From positions 1 to 17,030 of the forward strand of contig JBFYSV010000346.1 of NCBI GenBank assembly GCA_041301185.1: a DNA stretch of 17,030 nucleotides, given 5' to 3'. Every line of letters starts with the position of its first letter. Within the stretch, counting starts at the first letter, position 1. Of the stretch, positions 1 through 6,714 are shown piece after piece. The notes under the pieces are model-generated. The model saw only the letters and a program-made list of their open reading frames with translations, did not search any database and had not been told where the DNA came from. Origin of the DNA: JAQBDA01 sp041301185. GTDB taxonomy: Bacteria > Chloroflexota > Anaerolineae > Anaerolineales > UBA4823. A program made the position numbers and the translations under genes.

Positions 1-314
1 AAATTTCACGAATAGCGCGAGATTTATTGCTCGCAACCCGCGAGACATCCAGCCCCCGCGCCCTAATCCTGCACACCTGCCGGTTTGGACCCCATTCCAA
101 AGGGGATGATACCCGCCCTCCAGAAGAAATTGCACGCATGCGCTCCCAGCGCGATCCGGTCGAAATCCACGCTGCCCGGCTTGAGCCAGCTTTACGCCAG
201 ACCATCTATGCAACCGTGGATGAGGTGATTTCACAGGCCTACCAGCAAGCTCTGGCAGACTCTTACCCCTCACTTATGGATCAACGCATTCGAAGCGAAA
301 AAGGAGGTGCTTAA
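1..314 (+). CDS. 2-oxoacid dehydrogenase E1 component, alpha subunit (C-terminal part, cut by window edge)
   Basis: This is the last 103 residues of an E1-alpha subunit. The frame is open from base 3, so the gene begins before the window. E1-alpha and E1-beta form the thiamine-diphosphate enzyme that decarboxylates a 2-oxoacid and reductively acylates a lipoyl group. The visible motif RFGPHSKGDDTR followed by PPEEI is the conserved C-terminal segment of this family (the G-P-H-S/T-x-G-D-D region of PDH, BCDH and acetoin-type E1-alpha). The tail is a helix-rich end typical of the family. The stop at 312-314 lies two bases before the E1-beta start, and an AGGAGG ribosome site for the next gene (302-307) sits inside this gene, so the two subunits are probably made in equal amounts. 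The substrate (pyruvate, a branched-chain acid or another acid) cannot be told from this fragment. Confidence 0.85.
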   Translation, partial: ISRIARDLLLATRETSSPRALILHTCRFGPHSKGDDTRPPEEIARMRSQRDPVEIHAARLEPALRQTIYATVDEVISQAYQQALADSYPSLMDQRIRSEKGGA

Positions 315-316
315 CG

Positions 317-1339
317 ATGACCACCGTCCTCGAGTCGCTTAATTCTGGATTGCAGCGCGCCTTTGCCGCCAGTGCTGATGTCTACCTGCTGGGTGAGGAT
401 GTGCTTGATCCCTATGGCGGAGCGTTCAAAGTGACCCGCGGGCTATCCACAACCTTCCCGAACCAGGTTCTCACCTCCCCGGTCTCCGAAGCCGGGATCG
501 CCGGTGTTGCCGCAGGGATGGCGCTGCGCGGTCTACGCCCGGTTGTGGAGATTATGTTTGGCGATTTCATCACTTTGGTTGCCGACCAGCTCATCAACCA
601 CATTGCTAAATTCCGCTGGATGTACAACGAGCAGGTGCGCGTGCCGCTGGTGATACGAACGCCGATGGGCGGGCGGCGCGGCTATGGACCCACCCACAGC
701 CAGACCCTGGAAAAACTATTCCTGGGCGTGCCGGGTTTGAGCGTCCTGGCCCCTACCAGCCTGGGTGACCCGGGCCAATTATTATCGGACGCGATTCTAT
801 CCACTGACGATCCAGTTCTGTTCATTGAAAATAAGCTGCTTTATTTGCTGCCCATATACGAGCCCAGCTCAAATTCCGAGTTCACTCTACAGTTTTTGCC
901 AGACCATACAGGTGGGTACAATTCACCCGCTTACCACGTGGCGCTGCGCGAATCCCCTGCTCCCAGCCTGACGATTTGCACCTACGGCTACATGGCAGAG
1001 CTTGCCTGCCAGGCGATCTCGAAACTGGCGTATGAGCACGAGGTCTTTGCCGATCTGGTTGTACCCACCCGGCTGGCGCCGTTGGAGATCTCTCCATTGC
1101 TCGATGCGCTCCGGCGCACGCGCCGCTTGCTGGCACTCGAAGAGGGCACGCTGAGCCTGGGCTGGGGGGCGGAAATCCTGGCTCGCTGCATGGAAACGCC
1201 AGGACTAAACCTGGAAGCCGCCCGCCGGCTGGCAGCTATAGAGATCCCTGTCCCGGCATCCAGCGAATTGGAAGCCAGCGCGTTTCCCCAGGTGGACCAA
1301 ATTGTCGCAATCTGCCTGGAAATCGCTCACAGCAGGTAA
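317..1339 (+). CDS. 2-oxoacid dehydrogenase E1 component, beta subunit (transketolase-like)
   Basis: A 340-residue protein of normal length for E1-beta, the partner of the preceding E1-alpha in thiamine-diphosphate-dependent decarboxylation. Visible family motifs are GED (26-28), YGGAF (33-37), SEAG (57-60, with Glu58 expected to activate the cofactor), FGDF (81-84) and GPTHSQ (124-129, with His127 expected near the active site). The first ~180 residues form the pyrimidine-binding domain and the rest the transketolase C-terminal domain. The start is well supported: AGGAGG at 302-307 lies 9 bases before the ATG. The gene sits two bases after E1-alpha and 20 bases before the lipoyl-NeuD fusion. 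It resembles PDH/acetoin-type E1-beta in general, but the neighbours (sugar acyltransferase, aminotransferase) suggest a role in amino-sugar acylation rather than central carbon metabolism. That role is inferred from context. Confidence 0.9.
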   Translation: MTTVLESLNSGLQRAFAASADVYLLGEDVLDPYGGAFKVTRGLSTTFPNQVLTSPVSEAGIAGVAAGMALRGLRPVVEIMFGDFITLVADQLINHIAKFRWMYNEQVRVPLVIRTPMGGRRGYGPTHSQTLEKLFLGVPGLSVLAPTSLGDPGQLLSDAILSTDDPVLFIENKLLYLLPIYEPSSNSEFTLQFLPDHTGGYNSPAYHVALRESPAPSLTICTYGYMAELACQAISKLAYEHEVFADLVVPTRLAPLEISPLLDALRRTRRLLALEEGTLSLGWGAEILARCMETPGLNLEAARRLAAIEIPVPASSELEASAFPQVDQIVAICLEIAHSR

Positions 1340-1359
1340 AATCAAGCCAGAAGAAACCT

Positions 1360-2457
1360 ATGCCTGTCACGATCACAATCCCCCTGCTGAATCCGAACGA
1401 GCCAGAAGCAATCCTGGCAGCCCTGCACGTATCCGAAGGGCAATATGTGTCCGAAGGGGAAATCCTGTGCACCCTGGAGACGACCAAGTCGACGGCGGAC
1501 CTGGAAGCACAGGCCGCCGGGTATGTCATCGGTTTGCGCTTCAGCCAGGGACAGACTGCCCGCGCCGGAGAGCTGCTGTGCTACCTGGCGGAGTCAGCCA
1601 CCTGGGCACCTCCGGCTATGGAAGCCAGCCCAGACCCTAACCTGAGCGGCGATCAAATCCCTTCTGGGCTGCGCATCTCCGCACCTGCCCTGGCGCTGGC
1701 TCGCCAGATGGGCCTGGCGTTGGATAGGCTGCCGCTCGGGCCGCTTATCACCGAAAGCCTTGTGAGAGCCCATCTCGGCCAGGCCGTCCAGCTTGACCTC
1801 AGCGCCCCCCAGGCAGCGTTTGACCCAACAGCCGTGATCGTCTATGGAGGCGGAGGCCACGGCAAAGCTCTGATCGAGCTGCTGCGCGCCGTGGGCAGCT
1901 ATCACCTGGTTGGATTAGTAGATGACGGCATCCCTGCCGGTCAGACTATCCTGGGTTTGCCAGTCTTGGGGGGCGGGGATGCCCTTCCAGAGCTATTCGA
2001 GCGAGGCGTGCGCCTGGCTGCCAATGCAGTTGGCGGTATCGGCGACCTGGCGGTCCGGGTAAAGGTATTCCAGCGCCTGGTCCAGGCGGGTTTCACCTGC
2101 CCGGCAGCGGTCCACCCGGTGGCGTATCTGGAACCCAGCGCATTGCTGTCACCCGGCGTGCAGGTATTTCCGCATGCTTATGTGGGCAGCGAGGCTCGCC
2201 TGGGCTTCGGAACAATCGTGAACACCGGGGCAATCATCTCGCACGATTGCCAGCTTGGAAATTATGTCAATATCTCTCCCGGGGCGATCCTGGCAGGCGG
2301 CGTGCAGGTCGGGGATGGCTCGCTGGTGGGGATGGGCGCTACGGTCAACTTGCTGGTGAAGATCGGTGCCGGGGCGCGAATCGGTAACGGCGCTACGGTC
2401 AAGAGCGACGTCCCCCAAGGGGGCGTCGTGCGCGCCGGTAGCATCTGGCCGGAGTGA
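1360..2457 (+). CDS. Lipoyl domain / E3-binding domain / NeuD-PglD-type sugar acyltransferase fusion
   Basis: A 365-residue three-domain protein. Residues 1-77 form a lipoyl/biotinyl domain with the attachment Lys43 in the turn LETTKSTADLE, where canonical E2 has ETDKA. Residues 103-139 match a peripheral-subunit-binding domain (ISAPALALARQMGL start, then a PLGPLITESLV end), which in E2 holds E3 or E1. Residues 157-361 are a NeuD/PglD-type acyltransferase: a Rossmann-like sugar-nucleotide-binding part with GGGGHGK (163-169), then hexapeptide repeats of a left-handed beta-helix. His295, in SHDCQLGNY, aligns by motif with the PglD catalytic His. Linkers at ~78-102 and ~140-156 are Ala/Pro-rich. 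The E2 CoA-acyltransferase domain is absent. The gene lies between E1 genes and a DegT aminotransferase. I infer that an acyl group formed by E1 rides the lipoyl arm to a sugar amine. Acyl-CoA as the real donor, with the lipoyl arm serving another purpose, cannot be excluded. Confidence 0.85.
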   Translation: MPVTITIPLLNPNEPEAILAALHVSEGQYVSEGEILCTLETTKSTADLEAQAAGYVIGLRFSQGQTARAGELLCYLAESATWAPPAMEASPDPNLSGDQIPSGLRISAPALALARQMGLALDRLPLGPLITESLVRAHLGQAVQLDLSAPQAAFDPTAVIVYGGGGHGKALIELLRAVGSYHLVGLVDDGIPAGQTILGLPVLGGGDALPELFERGVRLAANAVGGIGDLAVRVKVFQRLVQAGFTCPAAVHPVAYLEPSALLSPGVQVFPHAYVGSEARLGFGTIVNTGAIISHDCQLGNYVNISPGAILAGGVQVGDGSLVGMGATVNLLVKIGAGARIGNGATVKSDVPQGGVVRAGSIWPE

Positions 2458-2504
2458 CCTGTTCCCTTGACAACTGTTGATACATCTCTACGGAAAACTT
2501 AATC

Positions 2505-2508
2505 AGGA
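2505..2508 (+). promoter_or_regulatory. Ribosome binding site that decides the DegT start
   Basis: AGGA lies 4 bases before the ATG at 2513. An upstream in-frame TTG (2477) would add 12 residues, but it lacks a comparable site. The family normally begins shortly before the IPxSxPxLTxAE motif, which the ATG at 2513 satisfies. Confidence 0.5.
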
Positions 2509-2512
2509 TACT

Positions 2513-3694
2513 ATGAACTTCCAACACATTCCCATGTCTTCTCCCGACCTGACGGACGCCGAGCGGGAGGCTGTTGCAGCAGTGCTCCGCACCCCTAATC
2601 TTAGCATGGGCGGGGAAATCCTGGCTTTCGAAGCAGCATTCAGCAATTACACTGACAGCCAGCATGCCATTGGGGTCAGCTCGGGAACCGCCGGACTGCA
2701 CCTGTGCGTGCGGGCAGCTGCTATCCAGGATTACGACCTGGCGATCACGACACCTTTCTCCTTCGTCGCATCAGCCAATGTCCTGCTGTTTGAGCGCGCA
2801 GTGCCCGTCTTTGTTGACGTTGACCCGCTTAGTGGGAATATCGATCCGCAGCTTGTCCAGCAAGCCGCCAGCGACCTTGTTACAAACGGTCCAGCAGCAA
2901 AACAATGGCTGCCGCGCCGGGGAGTAGATAAGCGCAACAGCCTCAAGGCGCTTCTACCGGTAGATGTATTCGGTCAGCCAGCGGAAATGGACCGCATCAA
3001 GACAACCGCTGACGAGTTCGGTCTGAAAGTCATTGAGGATGCCTGCGAAGCGTTAGGAGCTGAATACAAGGGGCGCAAAGCTGGCACGCTTGGCAATTAC
3101 GGTGTGTACGCCTTCTACCCCAATAAGCAGATGACCACCGGAGAGGGAGCTGTTATCGTCACGGATGACGATGCAGCTGCTGATTTTATGCGCGCCATGC
3201 GAAACCAGGGGCGCGCCCCAGGTGACACCTGGCTGCAACACACGCACCTGGGCTACAACTACCGCCTGGATGAGATGAGCGCAGCCCTGGGACGGGTTCA
3301 GCTCGCTCGCCTGGCAGAGTTTATGAAGAAACGCGACCGGGTAGCCGGCTGGTACGCCGAGCGGCTATCTGGGACTGCGGGTGTCATGCTGCCCAAGGTG
3401 TCAGCCCACACGACCCGGGCCAGCTGGTTTGTCTATGTGGTACGCTTTGACCCGCAGATTGACCGGGATGGTGTCGCCAGTGCCCTGGGTAAGCTGGGTG
3501 TGCCTGCCCGACCGTATTTCTTGCCCATCCATCTGCAACCCTACATGGTCGAACGCTTCGGCTACCAGCCGGGCGATTTCCCCATTACCGAGGATCTGGG
3601 GAAGCGCAGCCTGGCACTGCCGTTCTCAGGAGTGATGAGCGAAGCCCAGGTCGATTACGTCTGCCTGGCACTCCAGCAAGCTATTGGGCAATAA
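2513..3694 (+). CDS. DegT/DnrJ/EryC1-family PLP aminotransferase (sugar aminotransferase)
   Basis: A 393-residue fold-type I PLP enzyme of the family that transaminates keto-sugar nucleotides, as PglE, PseC and ArnB do. Visible landmarks are IPMSSPDLTDAE (6-17, the usual family start), SSGTAGL (56-62, phosphate-binding loop), PFSFVAS (81-87), DVFGQPAEMD (151-160), EDACEALGA (176-184, with Asp177 expected to hold the pyridine nitrogen) and FYPNKQMTTGEGA (201-213, with Lys205 the expected Schiff-base lysine). All catalytic residues are present. It follows the NeuD fusion by 55 bases on the same strand and is the last gene of the operon. An aminotransferase plus a PglD/NeuD acyltransferase is the standard pair for making an N-acylated amino sugar, so I infer it supplies the amine acceptor. 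The sugar and ring position are unknown, and no NDP-sugar dehydratase is visible in the window. Confidence 0.9.
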   Translation: MNFQHIPMSSPDLTDAEREAVAAVLRTPNLSMGGEILAFEAAFSNYTDSQHAIGVSSGTAGLHLCVRAAAIQDYDLAITTPFSFVASANVLLFERAVPVFVDVDPLSGNIDPQLVQQAASDLVTNGPAAKQWLPRRGVDKRNSLKALLPVDVFGQPAEMDRIKTTADEFGLKVIEDACEALGAEYKGRKAGTLGNYGVYAFYPNKQMTTGEGAVIVTDDDAAADFMRAMRNQGRAPGDTWLQHTHLGYNYRLDEMSAALGRVQLARLAEFMKKRDRVAGWYAERLSGTAGVMLPKVSAHTTRASWFVYVVRFDPQIDRDGVASALGKLGVPARPYFLPIHLQPYMVERFGYQPGDFPITEDLGKRSLALPFSGVMSEAQVDYVCLALQQAIGQ

Positions 3695-3703
3695 CAGTCC
3701 AAA

Positions 3704-4351
3704 TCAAGAGTTCGCCGGAAAGACCACTTCCTCTTTGCCTGCCAGCATGTCCTGGATGCGCTGGACAACGATATCCAGATGGCGGGGTTTGTGAACGAAG
3801 TCCAGATCATCGGTACGGATGGTCAGCACCGGGCAGAGATCGAAAGTTTCCATCCAATCCTCGTAAAAAGACTCGAGCAATGACAGGTATTCGGCGGTGA
3901 TGCCAGTTTCGATCGCCCTGCCCCGCCGGTGAATTCGCTCGATCAGGACCGACACAGGTGCCTTAAGGTAAATAAGCAAGTCGGGTGGGGGAAGGTTAGC
4001 TACCACCAGGTCGAAAACCCGCCGGTAGGAGAGATAATCTCTTTCATTAATATTATTCATTTCGTGCAGGGCGCGGGCAAATATCAGGGCGTCCTCATAA
4101 ATGCTCCGGTCGAGAATGGCTGACTGGGGCAGGTTGACATACTCCAGGTACTGTGCGGCACGGTGCCCCAGGAAAAAGACCTGCAGGTGGAACGACCAGG
4201 CGCGCATATCCGCATAGAAATCGGATAGGTAAGGATTATCGGTGACTGACTCAAATGCAGTCTGCCATCCGAGGCGGGAGCCGATGCGCTCGGTGAGGGA
4301 GGTTTTGCCAGTGCCAATATTACCGGCAACAATCACAAGACGTTTGACCAT
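3704..4351 (-). CDS. Deoxynucleoside kinase (dCK/dGK/dAK family)
   Basis: A 215-residue P-loop kinase that phosphorylates deoxynucleosides for salvage. The P-loop is GNIGTGKT (10-17). Glu34 in FESV is the expected catalytic base region, DRSIYEDA (81-88) is the conserved DRS substrate-binding motif, and the lid is RRGRAIE (142-148). Length fits the family. The gene is the last of the leftward-transcribed genes here and converges on the DegT gene with 9 bases between stop codons. It follows its upstream neighbour by 105 bases, and a TATAAT lies in that gap, so it may have its own promoter. Its ribosome site is weak. Together with nrdR-nrdJ on the same strand it fits a deoxynucleotide supply theme, although unrelated genes intervene. 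Which deoxynucleoside it prefers cannot be told. Confidence 0.88.
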   Translation of the reverse strand: MVKRLVIVAGNIGTGKTSLTERIGSRLGWQTAFESVTDNPYLSDFYADMRAWSFHLQVFFLGHRAAQYLEYVNLPQSAILDRSIYEDALIFARALHEMNNINERDYLSYRRVFDLVVANLPPPDLLIYLKAPVSVLIERIHRRGRAIETGITAEYLSLLESFYEDWMETFDLCPVLTIRTDDLDFVHKPRHLDIVVQRIQDMLAGKEEVVFPANS

Positions 4352-4405
4352 GGTTTGTTATCCGTGGGGTAAGCTAGATCGGAATGTGTCGGTGTACCGT
4401 TGGAT

Positions 4406-4411
4406 ATTATA
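4406..4411 (-). promoter_or_regulatory. Possible -10 element for the deoxynucleoside kinase gene
   Basis: A perfect TATAAT on the minus strand lies 55 bases before the kinase start, inside the 105-base gap. No good -35 sits 17 bases upstream (the hexamer there reads AGGACC), so this is a weak candidate. Confidence 0.3.
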
Positions 4412-4456
4412 ACCCAGGAGCTGGCAACGGTCCTACTCCCCAAACCTGTCCTGCCC

Positions 4457-4909
4457 TTATTCTCTTACTTCGATACGAAATACCGGGTAATGGTTAGCAA
4501 TTGCCTGCATTTCTTCCATCTTTGGATTGGGAGCCAAGCCGAAGAAGAGACGTGCAGAGGATGCTCCAGAATGGCTGAAAGCGCGCTGATTCACGTAACC
4601 GAGCAAGATTGGGGCTCGCTCATCCGCTGGGACTTCCACCAGTTGCACTGGGGTCTTTCCCCCGGAGTGGATGATTGCTGACCCACCTGCAGCACGAACA
4701 TTCTGAACCCAGTGCGACTTGTCATTAAGCGATACCAGGTAGCGGTTACCAGCATGCCTGACCATCGTAACCGAGACTCGGATTTTCCGCCCGGATCGCC
4801 TGCCAACCACCTCCAGCGTAATTGTACCTTTGGTTATCCCCAGAGAGGTGTACCAGGGAATCAAAACGTATTTGATCCAGTGAATGAGACGAGTGAAGAT
4901 ATCATTCAT
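4457..4909 (-). CDS. Deazaflavin (F420)-dependent nitroreductase-family oxidoreductase
   Basis: A 150-residue protein of the Ddn/F420H2-dependent reductase family, small split-barrel enzymes that use a deazaflavin or flavin. Support comes from the N-terminal amphipathic segment, then GTITLEVVGRRSGRKIRVSV, the family's T-x-GRRSGxxR motif, followed by NRYLVSLND and WVQNVRAAG, the usual cofactor-pocket segments. The start was placed at 4909 (MNDIFTRL). This overlaps the upstream GNAT stop by 8 bases in the string ATGAATGA, a coupling arrangement. An ATG at 4951 would overlap by 50 bases and add a tail unlike the family. No Shine-Dalgarno site is seen before 4909, which agrees with coupled translation. 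It is the third gene of an overlapping set with the DinB-family and GNAT genes. The substrate is unknown. Confidence 0.75.
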   Translation of the reverse strand: MNDIFTRLIHWIKYVLIPWYTSLGITKGTITLEVVGRRSGRKIRVSVTMVRHAGNRYLVSLNDKSHWVQNVRAAGGSAIIHSGGKTPVQLVEVPADERAPILLGYVNQRAFSHSGASSARLFFGLAPNPKMEEMQAIANHYPVFRIEVRE

Positions 4910-5456
4910 TGTTAACGGACGCGTCAAATTCAGGACGGAAATAGGCAACACCTTTCACGTTATGCAATGCTTCCGCGTCATTAACAACTATCATAAACGC
5001 TTCGTCTGGCACACCCTGCCACTGGCTGAGGACGCCGTGCAGAGAAGCCCGCTCAAAACCAAAGCGCGGGTAATACTCAGCGTGCCCCAGTACAACAACA
5101 AATGGGATGGAATGCTCTCCCAAGATCCTCAGGCCGGTTTCAACCAGCTTTGAGCCAATCCCCCGGCGCTGGAAGGCTGGCAACACCCCTAACGGACCCA
5201 AGCCCATCCCTTGAACCACATCCTTTCCATTCGGAATGGTGACCGGACTGAACAGGATGTGCCCTACTACCTGCCCTTCATCAAGGGCTACCAGGGAGAG
5301 CAGGGCATCGCAAGACTGTCGCAGGGAATCGACAATTTCAGCTTCCTGCGGCTGGCCAAATGCTTGTTCATTAACGAAGCGGATAGCAGGGATATCCTCT
5401 AATCGCTCTTCCCGGATGGTGATCTCCGGCTCCAGAGGGCTACCAGTCGCCGGCAT
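4902..5456 (-). CDS. GNAT-family N-acetyltransferase (YhbS-like)
   Basis: A 184-residue acetyl-CoA-dependent acetyltransferase. The fold begins at ITIREERLEDIPAI (12-25). Motif A is LGPLGVLPAFQRRGIGSKLV (86-105), with the pyrophosphate-binding loop QRRGIG at 96-101. HAEYYPRFGFE (125-135) matches the segment typical of the YhbS-like branch. The gene overlaps the end of the upstream DinB-family gene by 17 bases and the start of the downstream deazaflavin enzyme by 8 bases, so the three are probably one transcript with coupled translation. No clear ribosome site precedes the ATG at 5456, but no better in-frame start lies before the first strand of the fold. The acetylated substrate cannot be told; it could be a small molecule or a protein amine. 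Confidence 0.8.
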   Translation of the reverse strand: MPATGSPLEPEITIREERLEDIPAIRFVNEQAFGQPQEAEIVDSLRQSCDALLSLVALDEGQVVGHILFSPVTIPNGKDVVQGMGLGPLGVLPAFQRRGIGSKLVETGLRILGEHSIPFVVVLGHAEYYPRFGFERASLHGVLSQWQGVPDEAFMIVVNDAEALHNVKGVAYFRPEFDASVNNE

Positions 5457-5949
5457 ACTGCACGGTATAGGGCTTTACCTTGTGGAGATTGTATGCCCAG
5501 TGCAGCTCCACGAGCTGGCGCAGGTGCAATATATCGTGAGCTATCCAGGCAGCAAACATATCCCCGGCAGTGATCTGACCCCAGGGTGTAGGGCAGGTTG
5601 TCGCCCAATTCGCTGAAGCCAGCTCAGGCAACCAGGTAAGGGATCTCTCCCGTTCACTCAAGAAATTTTTCAACGATTCTTCCAGATCACGCTGGTTATA
5701 CTCCCGGCTGGTGACCCAACCTGCCGGGTCGATGGGCGGCCAGGGCTGCCCCGGACGGTGCAGGATATAATCCAGGCGCACGCGGAAGTCTTCCCGTTCT
5801 TCATCATACAGATGGTTGACCACTTCCAAAATTGACCATGAGTCAGGTGCAGGTTTCCAGCGCGCCTGTTCATCTGGTATTTCGCGGGCAAGAGCTTGAA
5901 TAGCTGCTGCGTGGCTTGTAAGCTGTTTAATAGAATAATCTAGGTTCAT
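5440..5949 (-). CDS. DinB-family putative metal-dependent enzyme
   Basis: A 169-residue four-helix protein of the DinB superfamily (DinB_2 type). The three expected metal-binding histidines are visible: His46 in VVNHLYDEE, and His138 and His142 in WIAHDILHLRQL. The motif WKPAPDSWSILEVVNHL (31-47) is the family's diagnostic N-terminal segment. Known members include thiol-dependent transferases such as bacillithiol and mycothiol S-transferases, but many are uncharacterised, and this sequence alone does not show a thiol partner. The start is well supported by GAGGAG six bases before the ATG. It is the first of three overlapping genes and starts 63 bases after the exporter stop codon, so it may still be on the same transcript. 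Confidence 0.8.
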   Translation of the reverse strand: MNLDYSIKQLTSHAAAIQALAREIPDEQARWKPAPDSWSILEVVNHLYDEEREDFRVRLDYILHRPGQPWPPIDPAGWVTSREYNQRDLEESLKNFLSERERSLTWLPELASANWATTCPTPWGQITAGDMFAAWIAHDILHLRQLVELHWAYNLHKVKPYTVQYAGDW

Positions 5950-6012
5950 GGCTGTCTCCTCGTTTGGATTTTACCGCACTAAGCTACCCAATGAAGATAG
6001 TTGGTCCGATTC

Positions 6013-6636
6013 TCATCCCCGAATCGCTGTAAGCAGAATCCGCAATCCAAGCGCCAACACCAGCAGATTACCGGCGAGCGAGGTGAGCAGTTGCCACCGG
6101 GATGACAGGCGCTTGCCTGCTGCCCCACCCACCAATGCTAACAACATCTGCCAGGATAAAGAAGAAAGCCCAGCTCCAGCAACAAATAGCAGGACAGACT
6201 GAAGTGAGTAGTCATCAGCGGTAAAATCCCTGCCAATGATATAGGCGGTAAAGTAGACAATCGTCAGAGGATTCAGGATAGTTATCGCCAAAAACTGGAA
6301 GTATGTCTTTAGCAGCGAGCCTTCCTGGGTTGCCAGAGCGGAGTGTTCCTTGCGCTTAACACCCTTCCACAAGCCTGCCAGGGCAATCCCCACCAGCACG
6401 AGGCCCCCCAGGATGCGCAAGGATCTGGCAACCGGCTGCAAGGCTGCTGTCAGGGCAACCCCGGCAATACTCGCCAGCAGCGCATACAGGAAATCTGCGC
6501 TTGCTGCACCTGCCCCTGCCATAATTCCAGTGCGAAAACCGCGTTGCATGGCAGTATTGATAATCAAGATCGCCACTGCCCCTACCGGGATGGCGATACC
6601 GTATCCAGCAATAACCCCTTCGAGGAATGGGTGCAT
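6013..6636 (-). CDS. LysE-family membrane exporter
   Basis: A 207-residue, very hydrophobic protein with about six membrane segments, the normal size for LysE/RhtB exporters of amino acids and other small solutes. The first segment carries GIAIPVGAVAIL, where the family has its conserved Gly/Pro-rich start. A second carries GAGAASADFLYALLASIAG, which fits the family's conserved small-residue helix. The loop between helices 3 and 4 is basic (KGVKRKEH). ITILNPLTIVYF resembles the conserved NP motif before helix 4. It acts in the cytoplasmic membrane. A hairpin lies between nrdJ and this gene, so it may be expressed less than nrdJ or separately. Its ribosome site is weak. The substrate is unknown. 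Confidence 0.85.
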   Translation of the reverse strand: MHPFLEGVIAGYGIAIPVGAVAILIINTAMQRGFRTGIMAGAGAASADFLYALLASIAGVALTAALQPVARSLRILGGLVLVGIALAGLWKGVKRKEHSALATQEGSLLKTYFQFLAITILNPLTIVYFTAYIIGRDFTADDYSLQSVLLFVAGAGLSSLSWQMLLALVGGAAGKRLSSRWQLLTSLAGNLLVLALGLRILLTAIRG

Positions 6637-6654
6637 ACCAACAATGAGAAACAG

Positions 6655-6685
6655 TTGCGGGTGAGGGTTTTATGCCCACCCGCAA
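6655..6685 (-). terminator. Hairpin terminator or attenuator after nrdJ
   Basis: Perfect 9-bp arms TTGCGGGTG and CACCCGCAA enclose a 13-base loop that can pair further. On the minus strand the stem begins 29 bases after the nrdJ stop and is followed by the moderately T-rich CTGTTTCTCATTG. The T-run is not continuous, so termination may be partial. Confidence 0.5.
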
Positions 6686-6714
6686 TCCAGGTTTCTATCA
6701 TCCAAGCGGTGCTT

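Noticed and set aside
2477..2512. Earlier TTG start for the DegT aminotransferase
   Set aside because: It adds 12 residues unlike the family; the ATG at 2513 has AGGA at good spacing and begins just before the conserved first motif.
4910..4951. Earlier ATG start (4951) for the deazaflavin oxidoreductase
   Set aside because: It would overlap the GNAT gene by 50 bases and add a non-family tail; the ATG at 4909 makes a normal coupled overlap.
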